Below the pieces are notes generated by a model. That model was not told the DNA's origin. It saw only the letters and a list, made by a program, of their open reading frames with translations, and did no database searches. Positions 1 to 9,197 of a stretch of DNA of 64,000 nt are shown here, in pieces. Within the stretch, counting starts at the first letter, position 1. The number at the start of each line of letters is the position of its first letter. Source of the stretch: Actinotalea subterranea (GTDB taxonomy: Bacteria > Actinomycetota > Actinomycetes > Actinomycetales > Cellulomonadaceae); the NCBI RefSeq assembly GCF_008364845.1, contig NZ_VTTP01000002.1, forward strand, positions 310,001 through 374,000. Reading direction: 5' to 3'. The position numbers and the translations under genes were made by a program.

Positions 1-2
1 TC

Positions 3-950
3 GAGATCGCACCCCTCGTCCTCGTGACAGGTGGTGAGGCGCTCCTGGCGGAGAGAGCGGTCGAGCGGGTCCTCGGCCAGGCGCGCGAGCAGGACCCGTC
101 CGTCGAGGTCACTCGCCTCGAGGGTCCCTCCTACGAGGCCGGGCGGCTCCAGGTCGCGACGAGCCCCTCGCTCTTCGACGAGGCCCGCGTGGTCGTGCTC
201 ACCGACCTGCAGGCCGCGACCGAGCAGGCGCTCGCCGACGTCACGGAGTACGTCGCGGCGCCGGCGCCCGACGTCGTCCTGGTGCTCCAGCACGGGGGCG
301 GTGTCCGGGGCAAGCGCACGCTCGACGCGATCCGGGCCGCCGGTGCCCTGACGGTGGCGTGCGACCCGGTCAAGCGGGACGCGGACAAGTCGGCGTTTGC
401 GGTGGCCGAGCTCCGCAGGGCCCGGCGCAAGGCCGAGCCCGCTGCGCTGCGCGCGCTCGTGGAGGCATGCGGCGCGGACCTGCGCGAGCTCGCGGCGGCG
501 TGCCAGCAGCTCGCCGCCGACACGACCGGGACCGTGACCCTCGAGGTCGTGACCCGCTACTACGGGGGCCGCGTCGAGGCGACGGGTTTCCGCGTGGCCG
601 ACGCCGCGGTCGAGGGACGGGCCGGGGAGGCCGTCGCGCTCCTGCGCCACGCGGTCGCCACGGGCACGGATCCCGTGCCGCTGGTCGCCGCGCTGGCGGC
701 GAAGCTCCGCACCCTGGCCAAGGTCGGTGCAGCGCGTGGTCGCGGGCTGGACCCTGCGCGGGACCTGGGTCTCGCGTCGTGGCAGGTGGACCGCGCCCGC
801 CGGGACCTGTCCCGATGGACCCCCGAGGCGCTCGCCGACGCGATCGCCGCCGTCGCCCAGGCCGATGCCGAGGTCAAGGGCGCCGGACGCGACCCCGTCT
901 TCGCGATCGAGCGCGCGGTGCTGCGGGTCGCCTCAGCGGTGCGACCCTGA
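3..950 (+). CDS. holA: DNA polymerase III subunit delta (5' partial)
   Basis: Clamp-loader delta subunit, which opens the beta sliding clamp during loading at the replication fork. The frame is open from base 3 and reads EIAPLVLVTG, which is the start of the P-loop-like AAA+ fold, so the true start lies upstream of the window; the internal GTG at 24 is not the start. The visible 315 residues cover nearly the whole usual length of about 320-340. Helical clamp-loader features follow, such as DVVLVLQHGGG and the C-terminal collar region with DPVFAIERAVLRVA. It ends 18 bp inside the convergent EAL gene. In actinobacteria holA is normally followed closely by rpsT, so the 3.7 kb between them here is an insertion relative to the usual order. 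Confidence 0.93.
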   Translation, partial: EIAPLVLVTGGEALLAERAVERVLGQAREQDPSVEVTRLEGPSYEAGRLQVATSPSLFDEARVVVLTDLQAATEQALADVTEYVAAPAPDVVLVLQHGGGVRGKRTLDAIRAAGALTVACDPVKRDADKSAFAVAELRRARRKAEPAALRALVEACGADLRELAAACQQLAADTTGTVTLEVVTRYYGGRVEATGFRVADAAVEGRAGEAVALLRHAVATGTDPVPLVAALAAKLRTLAKVGAARGRGLDPARDLGLASWQVDRARRDLSRWTPEALADAIAAVAQADAEVKGAGRDPVFAIERAVLRVASAVRP

Positions 951-1691
951 GGACCTGACCCGCCCGACGTCGAGCACGAGGGCGGGCTCCAGGAGGTTCC
1001 CCTGGACGAGGTCGAAGCCCAGCGTGCGGCACCACGCGAGGTCGTCCGGCGTCTCGACCCGCTCGGCCACCGTCGTCGCGCCGTAACGCCGCGCCGCGTC
1101 CAGGAGTCCCGCGCCGTGCGCGCGAAGGTCCCTCAGGTCGATCTTCACGAGGTCGACGTCCGGCAGGAGGACCAGCTGGTCCGGCAGCCCGCTGAAGTCG
1201 TCGATCGCGACCAGGTGACCTGCGTCGCGTAGTGCCCGCACCCCGGCGACGACGTCCGGCTCGGCCCGCACCGACTCGACGACCTCGAGACCCATACCTG
1301 CGGGCAGGGGCGGCAGGTCCATCTCGCCCACGAACAAGGTCCGGGTGGCGTTGACGAACACCGGGCCGTGCCCACCGAGCGCCTCGAGCCCGCACCGCAG
1401 CGCCGTGAGGACCACGTGCCGCGTGGCGCGGTCCTGCTCGTCGGCGGGCCACTCGTCGACAGGCGTCGTCGCGACGGCCGAGCGGTACAGGAGCTCGCAG
1501 CCGTAGCGCGCGCCGCCGACCGTGAACACCGTCTGCCGCCCGAGCAGGACGGGGCGGCGCCTGTCCGCCTCGCCCGCCTGACGGTGCGCCGGTGGCGGGG
1601 AGGGCAGGGTGCCGCCCTCGCGCTGACGTGGGACCTCACCGCCGCGCTGCCGTGGGACCCGCGGGGCCCGGTGCGAGCCGTCGGCTCGCAC
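933..1691 (-). CDS. EAL-domain protein 1 (YuxH-like c-di-GMP phosphodiesterase domain)
   Basis: Stand-alone EAL domain of about 200 residues without the HDOD half found in YuxH proteins. Visible motifs in order: CELLYR (EAL signature position), FVNATR (metal Asn), EVVES (metal Glu), AIDDFSG (DDF), VKIDLRDL (Lys), AERVET (general Glu) and VQGNLL (Gln). Most catalytic positions are kept, so hydrolysis of cyclic di-GMP is plausible but not shown. The open frame extends to 1823, but two perfect palindromes lie at 1719-1737 and 1768-1787 inside that extension, and the extension has no conserved sequence. I therefore place the start at GTG 1691 (GTG 1724 or ATG 1781 are alternatives). The gene is paralogous to the EAL gene at 3782-4570 and the two flank an XRE-TPR regulator. 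Confidence 0.7.
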   Translation of the reverse strand: MRADGSHRAPRVPRQRGGEVPRQREGGTLPSPPPAHRQAGEADRRRPVLLGRQTVFTVGGARYGCELLYRSAVATTPVDEWPADEQDRATRHVVLTALRCGLEALGGHGPVFVNATRTLFVGEMDLPPLPAGMGLEVVESVRAEPDVVAGVRALRDAGHLVAIDDFSGLPDQLVLLPDVDLVKIDLRDLRAHGAGLLDAARRYGATTVAERVETPDDLAWCRTLGFDLVQGNLLEPALVLDVGRVRSSGSHR

Positions 1692-1718
1692 CGCACGGGG
1701 TGCAGCGCTCAGAAGCGG

Positions 1719-1737
1719 AGTCACATCAGATGTGACT
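1719..1737. promoter_or_regulatory. Perfect 19-bp palindrome (possible CRP-family or regulator operator)
   Basis: AGTCACATC-A-GATGTGACT is a perfect 9-bp inverted repeat around one base. It sits about 30 bp upstream of the preferred EAL-1 start and on the peptide-gene side of the divergent region. It shares the TGTGA/TCACA words of the neighbouring palindrome at 1768-1787, in opposite orientation. Confidence 0.6.
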
Positions 1738-1767
1738 GCCAGGGCACGTTCGGATGACGTGGCAACA

Positions 1768-1787
1768 GGTGTGATGAACATCACACC
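1768..1787. promoter_or_regulatory. CRP/GlxR-like binding site
   Basis: GGTGTGATG-AA-CATCACACC is a perfect 9-bp inverted repeat. It contains TGTGA-N6-TCACA, the exact consensus spacing of CRP-family sites (GlxR/Crp in actinobacteria). It lies between the EAL-1 gene (minus) and the small-peptide gene (plus), so either could be controlled by cAMP receptor protein. No crp gene is in the window. Confidence 0.6.
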
Positions 1788-1880
1788 GAAATGGCGGGTG
1801 GATCCCTCCGGCTTTGTCAGCAAACGTCGGGCAGATGTGCCCCCGAGGTCCTTGATCGCCGGTGCAAATCAGGAGGAACC

Positions 1881-1901
1881 CTGTCATAGTCGTCATGACA
1901 G
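1881..1901. promoter_or_regulatory. Inverted repeat upstream of the small peptide gene
   Basis: CTGTCAT-N7-ATGACAG is a perfect 7-bp inverted repeat ending 30 bp before the ATG of the peptide gene. It directly follows an AGGAGG word at 1871. It could be an operator or an mRNA hairpin in the 5' leader. It differs from the TGTGA palindromes further upstream. Confidence 0.45.
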
Positions 1902-1931
1902 CCCCCCCGCTGCAGACGAAGGAGAAGGACC

Positions 1932-2063
1932 ATGAACCGCTCGCTCAAGACCCTCGCGGCGACCGCCATCACGCTCAGCCTCGCGGTCGTCGGCCTCCCG
2001 CTGACGTCCGGCGACGGCGGCATGACCATCAGCACCGGGACCTCGGGCTGCTGCCGCCAGTGA
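1932..2063 (+). CDS. 43-aa secreted peptide, candidate signalling pro-peptide
   Basis: Small ORF not of a family I recognise. It begins with a basic n-region (MNRSLK), then a hydrophobic core of about 18 residues ending near GLPLTSG, then a short polar tail ending GTSGCCRQ. This is a signal-peptide-like precursor with a tail of about 16 residues. A strong Shine-Dalgarno (GAAGGAGAAGG) precedes the ATG by a few bases, and a 14-bp hairpin terminator follows 20 bp after the stop, so it is a complete transcription unit. It lies about 300 bp upstream of, and in the same direction as, an XRE-TPR regulator of the type that binds exported and re-imported peptides in Firmicutes. A signalling role is inference; a structural or antimicrobial peptide is also possible. 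Confidence 0.6.
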   Translation: MNRSLKTLAATAITLSLAVVGLPLTSGDGGMTISTGTSGCCRQ

Positions 2064-2082
2064 CCGGTGCCGCGTCGCACGA

Positions 2083-2114
2083 CGAGGGGTTCCCGGCAGA
2101 CCGGGAGCCCCTCG
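2083..2114 (+). terminator. Hairpin terminator after the 43-aa peptide gene
   Basis: CGAGGGGTTCCCGG pairs with CCGGGAGCCCCTCG across the loop CAGA, giving 14 bp with one G-U wobble. It starts 20 bp after the peptide stop codon. No U-tract follows, as is common for terminators in high-GC actinobacteria. Confidence 0.65.
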
Positions 2115-2155
2115 CCGCTGGCCGGGCCGGAGACCCGCGCGTCTGACAGGACCAC

Positions 2156-2290
2156 CGACCCGCCCGCCTGACCGTCCCGCCGACCCGCGCGCCTGACCTG
2201 CCTTTGCCGACCTGCCCACCGGCCCGCGCGCCTGACCGTCCCTGTCGACCATGCGAGCCGACCTGCGCGGCTGACCTGCCCGGACGGTCG
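2156..2290. repeat. Degenerate GC-rich short repeats
   Basis: At least four imperfect copies of a word like CCGACC-GCGCGCCTGACC-TGCC follow each other with variable spacing. The copies are too diverged and irregular to be CRISPR. They separate the peptide terminator from the regulator promoter. Confidence 0.4.
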
Positions 2291-2354
2291 CGGCACGCGC
2301 GTTTTTCACCCCGACGAGTGTGGACAGCCCCTCCCGTCGAGGCCGTGTCATGGG

Positions 2355-2360
2355 TACAGT
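2355..2360 (+). promoter_or_regulatory. -10 box of XRE-TPR gene (leaderless)
   Basis: TACAGT lies 8 nt before the GTG start, placing the transcript start at or next to the start codon. No Shine-Dalgarno is present. Confidence 0.5.
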
Positions 2361-2368
2361 TACGGCTT

Positions 2369-3715
2369 GTGACTGACCTTTCGGAACGGCTGCGTGCGGA
2401 GCGGACCCGTGCTGGGCTCTCGCAGACCGCCCTTGCAGGGGACGACTTCTCGCCGAGCTACATCTCGCTCATCGAGGCGGGGCGGAGGACGCCGACCGAG
2501 GCGGCACTCAAGGTCCTCGCCGGCCGGCTGGGCACCTCGGCGGACTACCTCCGGTTCGGCGACAAGGCGCCGAGCGAGGAGAAGGCCCGCATGGAGATCG
2601 GCTTCGCACGGCTCGCGCTCGCGAACGGAGAGCCTGCGGAGGCCCGTGACCGCCTTCTGGCGCTCGACCTCTCGACGATCGCGCCGCGGCACCACCAGGA
2701 GGCGCTCCACGCCCTCGCTCTCGCCCACGAGGCGCTCGGCGACCTTGACGAGTCCGTCGCCGTGCTGGAGCCCCTGCTCAACGACGCCCGGGCGCACCGG
2801 CGCTCCCTCGAGTCCGCGCGTCTGGCGACCGACCTCGTCGCCTCCTACCACGAGGCCGGCGACCTCGGGCACAGCATCGAGCTCGGCGAGGACGTCCTGC
2901 GGGAGATCGAGGCGGACGGGATCGCCGGTACCGACGAGCACCTGCGGCTCGCCTCGACGGTGCTGTGGTCGTACTACGACCGCGGCGACATGCTCTACGC
3001 GACGCACCGTGCCGGCGAGCTGATCTCGCTCGCCGACGGGCAGGGCTCCATGCGTGGCCGGGGGAGCATCTACTGGAACGCCTCGCTCGTGGCGGAGGGC
3101 CGCGGCGACTTCGCCGAGGCGCGCCGGCTCGCCGAGCGTGCCCTCGCGTACCTGAGCGAGGGCGCCGCGAGCCGTGACGTCCCGCGGCTGCGCCAGCACT
3201 ACGGCTGGCTCCTGCTCCGGACGGACCCGCCCGAGCCCGAGACCGCGCTGGAGCACCTCGAGCAGGCGGCGGTCGACCTGGCTCTCATCGGCTCCGAGGT
3301 CGAGCTCGCGCGCTGCGCGTTCGAGTCGGCGCGTGCCCACCTCATGCTCGGACGCACGGACGTCGCGGACACGCTCGTCCAGGAGGGCCTGGCACGACTC
3401 GACGACAAGGCCGTGTTCGAGGCGTGCGACGGCCACATCGTCCTCGGTGACGTGCGGGCCGCGCTCGGAGACCGCGACGGCGCCCAGGAGGCGTACCGCT
3501 GGGCGGCCGACAGGCTCGCGATGATGTCGGCAGGGCGCCAGTCGGCGACCGTGTGGCGTTCGCTGGCCGACCGCATGCTCGAGTACGGGGACGAGGCGGG
3601 CGCCGTGCGCGCCTACGAGATGGCGCTGCGCGAGGCCGGGATCCGGCCGACGACGTTCCCGCTCGTCACGCCGCGCGCCCTCGCCGCTGGGTTCGGTCAG
3701 GCCGCAGAGGTCTGA
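2369..3715 (+). CDS. XRE-family transcriptional regulator with TPR domain (RRNPP-like)
   Basis: 448-residue regulator. Residues about 3-60 form an HTH_3/XRE DNA-binding domain (LSERLRAERTRAGLSQ, YISLIEAGRRTPT, LAGRLGTSADYL). Residues about 70-430 are tandem TPR helices (repeated A-x-x-A-L-x-x-x-G/LGD patterns, e.g. ALAHEALGDLDESVAVLEP and EAYRWAADRL). This HTH plus TPR plan is that of RRNPP peptide-binding regulators (PlcR, Rgg, PrgX), described mainly in Firmicutes. GTG 2369 is chosen because the HTH starts there and a -10 box sits just upstream; the open frame upstream to 2204 is low-complexity. A short secreted-peptide gene lies upstream and EAL-domain genes lie on both sides, suggesting regulation of second-messenger genes by a peptide or other ligand. 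Ligand and targets are unknown. Confidence 0.85.
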   Translation: MTDLSERLRAERTRAGLSQTALAGDDFSPSYISLIEAGRRTPTEAALKVLAGRLGTSADYLRFGDKAPSEEKARMEIGFARLALANGEPAEARDRLLALDLSTIAPRHHQEALHALALAHEALGDLDESVAVLEPLLNDARAHRRSLESARLATDLVASYHEAGDLGHSIELGEDVLREIEADGIAGTDEHLRLASTVLWSYYDRGDMLYATHRAGELISLADGQGSMRGRGSIYWNASLVAEGRGDFAEARRLAERALAYLSEGAASRDVPRLRQHYGWLLLRTDPPEPETALEHLEQAAVDLALIGSEVELARCAFESARAHLMLGRTDVADTLVQEGLARLDDKAVFEACDGHIVLGDVRAALGDRDGAQEAYRWAADRLAMMSAGRQSATVWRSLADRMLEYGDEAGAVRAYEMALREAGIRPTTFPLVTPRALAAGFGQAAEV

Positions 3716-3781
3716 CCTGCGTCATCGGGGCTGGCGGGCAGGGGGAGCCAGCGCCGTGCTCTCACCACGCGTCGAGCGCCC

Positions 3782-4570
3782 TCAGGCAGGGCGCGGAGCG
3801 GGCACGTGGGTGGGACTGTGGGGCGCCGTACCTCGCGGCGGCGCCCCGGGGCGGTCCACCGGCTGTCGCGGCTGCGGGACCGTCATCGGGTCGGCAGCGA
3901 GCACGCGGGCGGGCTCGAGCAGGTTGCCCTGGAACAGGTCGAACCCCAGGGCCACGCAGTCGTCCCACTGGGCGGCGGTCTCGATCCGCTCGGCGACGAG
4001 CAGCGCGCCATGGCTGCGGGCGAGGTCCAGGAGCCGTGGGCCCCGTGTCGCAAGGTCGCGCAGGTCGACCTTCACGTACGAGGCGTGGGGCAGGATGAGC
4101 AGCTGGCTGTCCAGGCCCACGAAGTCGTCGATCGCGAGCGCGTAGCCCGCGTCGCGCAGGCGACGGACGCCCGCGAGCACCGCGGCGTCGACACGCACCG
4201 TCTCGACGGCCTCGACCACGAGGTGCTCGGGGCTGGGCGGGAGCGGCAGGCGCCCCGTGAGGTACGAGCGCGTGCAGTTGACGAAGGCCGGCCGACCACC
4301 GAGCAGCGGCCCCGGGCCGTTGCGGGTGAACGTCGCGCCGAGCACACGCATGGTCGCCCGGTCCTGGGCCGCGGGTGACCAGCGGTCGACCTTGAGCGCG
4401 TGGTCCTGACCCGTGCGGTAGAGGAACTCGTGGCCGTGGACCGCGCCGTCGGCCGTGAAGATGCCCTGGCGCCCCACGACCCGGGGTCGGGGTCGGGGTG
4501 CCGTGTCGAGCTCGGGGGTCACCAGGCTGAGCAGCGGTTCAGGGGCGACCAGGGGCGCGGCGTTCGGCAC
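3782..4570 (-). CDS. EAL-domain protein 2 (YuxH-like)
   Basis: Second stand-alone EAL domain, paralogous to the one at 933-1691. Motifs in order: HEFLYRT (Glu), FVNCTRS (Asn), VVEAVE (Glu), AIDDFVG (DDF), VKVDLRDL (Lys), AERIET (Glu) and FQGNLL (Gln), so the c-di-GMP phosphodiesterase residues look intact. No HDOD or sensory domain follows. The frame stays open to ATG 4627, but that start lies inside the tandem rpsT terminator hairpins (4585-4644), so I prefer GTG 4570 (GTG 4522 is also possible). It is convergent with the XRE-TPR gene (66 bp between stops). The two EAL proteins differ mainly in their low-complexity N-terminal tails. Confidence 0.7.
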   Translation of the reverse strand: MPNAAPLVAPEPLLSLVTPELDTAPRPRPRVVGRQGIFTADGAVHGHEFLYRTGQDHALKVDRWSPAAQDRATMRVLGATFTRNGPGPLLGGRPAFVNCTRSYLTGRLPLPPSPEHLVVEAVETVRVDAAVLAGVRRLRDAGYALAIDDFVGLDSQLLILPHASYVKVDLRDLATRGPRLLDLARSHGALLVAERIETAAQWDDCVALGFDLFQGNLLEPARVLAADPMTVPQPRQPVDRPGAPPRGTAPHSPTHVPAPRPA

Positions 4571-4584
4571 ACCTGGTGAGACGC

Positions 4585-4620
4585 CGACGGCGTCACCCCA
4601 TGACGCGGGTGACGCCGTCG
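4585..4620 (-). terminator. rpsT terminator hairpin B
   Basis: CGACGGCGTCACCC pairs perfectly (14 bp) with GGGTGACGCCGTCG around an 8-nt loop. It is the second of two hairpins immediately downstream of rpsT on the minus strand. Confidence 0.7.
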
Positions 4621-4621
4621 A

Positions 4622-4644
4622 TCTCACGGACGTCGTCCGTGAGA
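4622..4644 (-). terminator. rpsT terminator hairpin A
   Basis: TCTCACGGAC-GTC-GTCCGTGAGA is a perfect 10-bp stem with a 3-nt loop, ending 9 bp from the rpsT stop codon. With the hairpin at 4585-4620 it forms a tandem terminator separating rpsT from the EAL-2 gene. Confidence 0.7.
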
Positions 4645-4652
4645 GGTGTGGC

Positions 4653-4913
4653 TCAGAGGCTCGCGACCTGCTTGGCGAGCGACGACTTGCGGTTCGCTGC
4701 CTGGTTGGCGTGGATGACGCCCTTGCTCACAGCCTTGTCGAGCTTGGTCGAGGCCGTGCGCAGCGCGGTCGCGGCCGCGTCCTTGTCACCGGCGGCGATG
4801 GCCTCGCGCACACGACGCACATGCGTCTTGAGCTCGGACTTCACCGCCTTGTTGCGGAGGCGCGCGATCTCGTTGGTACGGATGCGCTTGATCTGGGACT
4901 TGATGTTCGCCAC
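4653..4913 (-). CDS. rpsT: 30S ribosomal protein S20
   Basis: Primary 16S rRNA-binding protein of the small subunit. The 86-residue product starts [21 protein letters not shown] and ends [11 protein letters not shown], a full-length S20 with the lysine- and arginine-rich three-helix pattern. GTG 4913 is the start that gives the conserved ANIKSQ N-terminus; the frame upstream is unrelated. It is divergent from lepA across 286 bp and has its own tandem terminator. rpsT next to lepA is the standard actinobacterial arrangement. Confidence 0.96.
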   Translation of the reverse strand: MANIKSQIKRIRTNEIARLRNKAVKSELKTHVRRVREAIAAGDKDAAATALRTASTKLDKAVSKGVIHANQAANRKSSLAKQVASL

Positions 4914-5199
4914 GTAGGTTGACTCTCTTGTGCGTTCGCCGAAGCGATCTGACAGGTCGTAGAGGGCGCGTCCAGCGCCGGGACTGGGGCGTGGGGACAC
5001 CCTCGGAGAGGAGCTGGACCAGTGCCCGCCGACCTGGGCGGACACGCGAACGCCGATGATATCAGCCGGGGTCCTGCACGAGCGACCGTGCGGCATCGGC
5101 ACCGGCTCGTGGGACCATGGTGGCACCCGTCGGACGACGGCACGGGTGACCGCAGCCGTCGTCGACCGTCCACCCCACGAGTCCCGGAGCGCGTCCTTA

Positions 5200-7089
<1,890 letters not shown>

Positions 7090-7102
7090 CGGTGGGCACG
7101 CC

Positions 7103-8359
7103 ATGACCCCGGCGCTGCCCGACGGCGAGCCGGTCCCGGACGACGGCGCCCTTCCCGCCTGGGTGCGTCAGGCCCGGACCGCGCCGGCGGGAGTCGAGGA
7201 GCGCGCCTTCGGCGTGTACCTGCACGTGCCGTTCTGCACGGTGCGGTGCGGGTACTGCGACTTCAACACGTACACGGCGAGCGAGCTCGGCGGGGGCGCG
7301 AGCCAGGCGTCCTACGCGCAGACGGCCGTCCAGGAGATCGCCCTCGCCGCCCGGGTCCTCGACGACGCCGGGGTCGGTGGACGCGCGGTCTCGACCGTGT
7401 TCGTCGGCGGCGGGACGCCCACCGTGCTGCCCGTGGCGGACCTGAGCCTCATGCTCGCGGCTGTCCGGCGGACCTGGGGCCTGGCCCCGGGCGCCGAGGT
7501 GACGACCGAGGCCAACCCGGACTCCGTGACCCCCGAGTCGCTCGAGCGCCTCGCCGCTGCCGGGTTCACCCGCGTGTCCTTCGGGATGCAGTCGGCCGTC
7601 ACGCGCGTGCTCGCGACGCTCGAGCGGACCCACGACCCGGCGCGCGTGCCCCAGGTGGTCGCGTGGGCGCGCGCCGCGGGGCTCGACGTCTCGCTGGACC
7701 TCATCTACGGGACGCCGGGGGAGACCCTCGCAGACTGGCGGGAGTCCGTCGAGGCGGCCCTCGCCTGCGGCGTCGACCACGTGTCGGCCTACGCGCTCGT
7801 CGTCGAGCAGGGCACACGCATGGCGGCGCAGGTGCGCCGCGGCCTCCTGACGCTCCCCGACGAGGACGACCAGGCCGCGAAGTACGAGCTCGCCGACGAC
7901 CTGCTCGCGTCGGCCGGGCTGCACTGGTACGAGGTGAGCAACTGGTCGCGCGGACCCGAGCACGCGAGCCGTCACAACCTGGCCTACTGGCGGGGCGACG
8001 ACTGGTGGGGGGTCGGTCCCGGTGCGCACTCGCACGTGGGTGCCGGCGACCGGGCCGTGCGCTGGTGGAACGTCAAGCACCCCCGCGCGTACGCGGACCG
8101 GCTCGCCGGTGCACGGAGCCCGGCTGCCGGCCGTGAGCTCCTGGAGCCGGAGGACGTCGCGCTCGAGCGCGTCCTGCTCGGCGTGCGGCTCGCCGAGGGC
8201 ATGGACCTCGGTCTCCTCGCCCCGGGCGCCCGGACCGCCGTCGCGGGTCTCGTGGCGGACGGCCTGCTCGACGGGGTCGCCGCGGTGCGTGGTCGCGTGC
8301 TGCTCACGCGGCGCGGGCGGCTGCTCGCCGATGCGGTGGTCCGCGCGCTGACGGACTGA
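7103..8359 (+). CDS. hemW: Radical SAM heme chaperone HemW
   Basis: HemN-like radical SAM protein that, in characterised members, inserts heme rather than oxidising coproporphyrinogen. The motif HVPFCTVRCGYCDF carries the CxxxCxxC iron-sulfur ligands near residue 38-45, without the extra Cys typical of true HemN. This is followed by VFVGGGTPT, EANPDSVTPE, RVSFGMQS and LDLIYGTPGET, and a C-terminal HemN domain with YEVSNWSRG. The 418-residue length is typical. It lies 13 bp behind lepA, a conserved pairing, and is followed by a bidirectional terminator. Confidence 0.93.
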   Translation: MTPALPDGEPVPDDGALPAWVRQARTAPAGVEERAFGVYLHVPFCTVRCGYCDFNTYTASELGGGASQASYAQTAVQEIALAARVLDDAGVGGRAVSTVFVGGGTPTVLPVADLSLMLAAVRRTWGLAPGAEVTTEANPDSVTPESLERLAAAGFTRVSFGMQSAVTRVLATLERTHDPARVPQVVAWARAAGLDVSLDLIYGTPGETLADWRESVEAALACGVDHVSAYALVVEQGTRMAAQVRRGLLTLPDEDDQAAKYELADDLLASAGLHWYEVSNWSRGPEHASRHNLAYWRGDDWWGVGPGAHSHVGAGDRAVRWWNVKHPRAYADRLAGARSPAAGRELLEPEDVALERVLLGVRLAEGMDLGLLAPGARTAVAGLVADGLLDGVAAVRGRVLLTRRGRLLADAVVRALTD

Positions 8360-8419
8360 GCTGCTCCCGCGCCCGACGCACCACCGCCGCGGACCTCGCG
8401 GCCCGTGCCTCTGAGACGC

Positions 8420-8457
8420 ACGAGGGGCCGGCGACCTCGCGGTCACCGGCCCCTCGT
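8420..8457. terminator. Bidirectional terminator between hemW and the DUF4870 gene
   Basis: ACGAGGGGCCGG pairs with CCGGCCCCTCGT (12 bp), and the inner GACC/GGTC pairs continue the stem. It lies between two convergent genes and can serve both. Confidence 0.75.
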
Positions 8458-8472
8458 CGTGCGCCTAGCGGC

Positions 8473-9087
8473 TCACTTGATGAAGCGGATGTTCACCGGG
8501 TAGCGGTACGCCTCGCCCTTGTTGGCGGCGACCGCGGCCATGATCATAAAGACCAGCGGTGCGATCATCACGACCCACAGGATCGAGCCGAGGCCGAAGG
8601 TGACCACGGTGATCACGGTGAGCGCGATGCTCGCGATCACGACGGTGATCTGGAAGTTGAGGGCCTCCTTGGCCTGCTCCTCGACGAAGCGGCCACGGTC
8701 CTTGTACATCAGCCAGATCACGAGCGGGGCGATGAAGCTGAGGATCAGGCCACCGATGTGCGCGAGGGTCGCCCAGAGGCGCTGGTCGGCGTCGGTCATC
8801 GGTGCACCCATCGGCGCGCCGTACCCGGGCGCCTGCGGCGCGGCGCCGTACCCGGGCGGCGGGGTCGCGCCGTACGCGGGCGGCGGCGTGCTGCCGTAGG
8901 CCGGCGGGGGCGTCGTGCCGTAGGCGGGCGGGGGCGTGCTGCCGTACGCGGGCGGCGGAACCGCACCGGGCGGGGGCGGGACGGCGCCGGCCGGCGGCGT
9001 CGCGGGTGCCTCGTACGCGGGCGGCGGCGGAGGTGCCGGCTGGTCGCTGCCCGGCACGTTGGGCTCGTCGGACGGGTTGGTCGTCAT
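8473..9087 (-). CDS. DUF4870 domain-containing membrane protein
   Basis: 204 residues. The N-terminal half (to about residue 95) is Pro/Tyr/Gly-rich low-complexity sequence with five copies of an octapeptide like TPPPAYGS. The C-terminal half is a DUF4870 domain: ATLAHIGGLILSFIAPLVIWLMYKD, FVEEQAKEALNFQI, then two further hydrophobic segments. Three to four membrane spans are expected, with the Pro-rich tail probably cytoplasmic. ATG 9087 is the start. Function is unknown; such Pro-rich DUF4870 proteins are common in actinobacteria. It is convergent with hemW. Confidence 0.85.
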   Translation of the reverse strand: MTTNPSDEPNVPGSDQPAPPPPPAYEAPATPPAGAVPPPPGAVPPPAYGSTPPPAYGTTPPPAYGSTPPPAYGATPPPGYGAAPQAPGYGAPMGAPMTDADQRLWATLAHIGGLILSFIAPLVIWLMYKDRGRFVEEQAKEALNFQITVVIASIALTVITVVTFGLGSILWVVMIAPLVFMIMAAVAANKGEAYRYPVNIRFIK

Positions 9088-9197
9088 GATCAGTTCACCG
9101 GCTCTGTCGAGAAGGGTCGCCTGCCCGGCGCGGGAGGGCGCCGGTCGAGCTCGCGGAGCGATCGCTCCCAGTTCAGTGGAAACAGTAGCGAAAGGGG

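Larger units (their letters stand above)
2064..2368. other. Intergenic region with terminator, degenerate repeats and promoter
   Basis: This 305-bp stretch holds no convincing gene. It contains the peptide terminator, then from about 2156 to 2290 a degenerate array of GACC/TGACC-rich units (variants of GCGCGCCTGACCTGCC), and finally the leaderless promoter of the XRE-TPR regulator. Confidence 0.5.

Noticed and set aside
1732-1935. 67-codon ORF on the plus strand over the palindromes
   Set aside because: No RBS, no conserved pattern, overlaps regulatory palindromes, and ends out of frame with the peptide gene.
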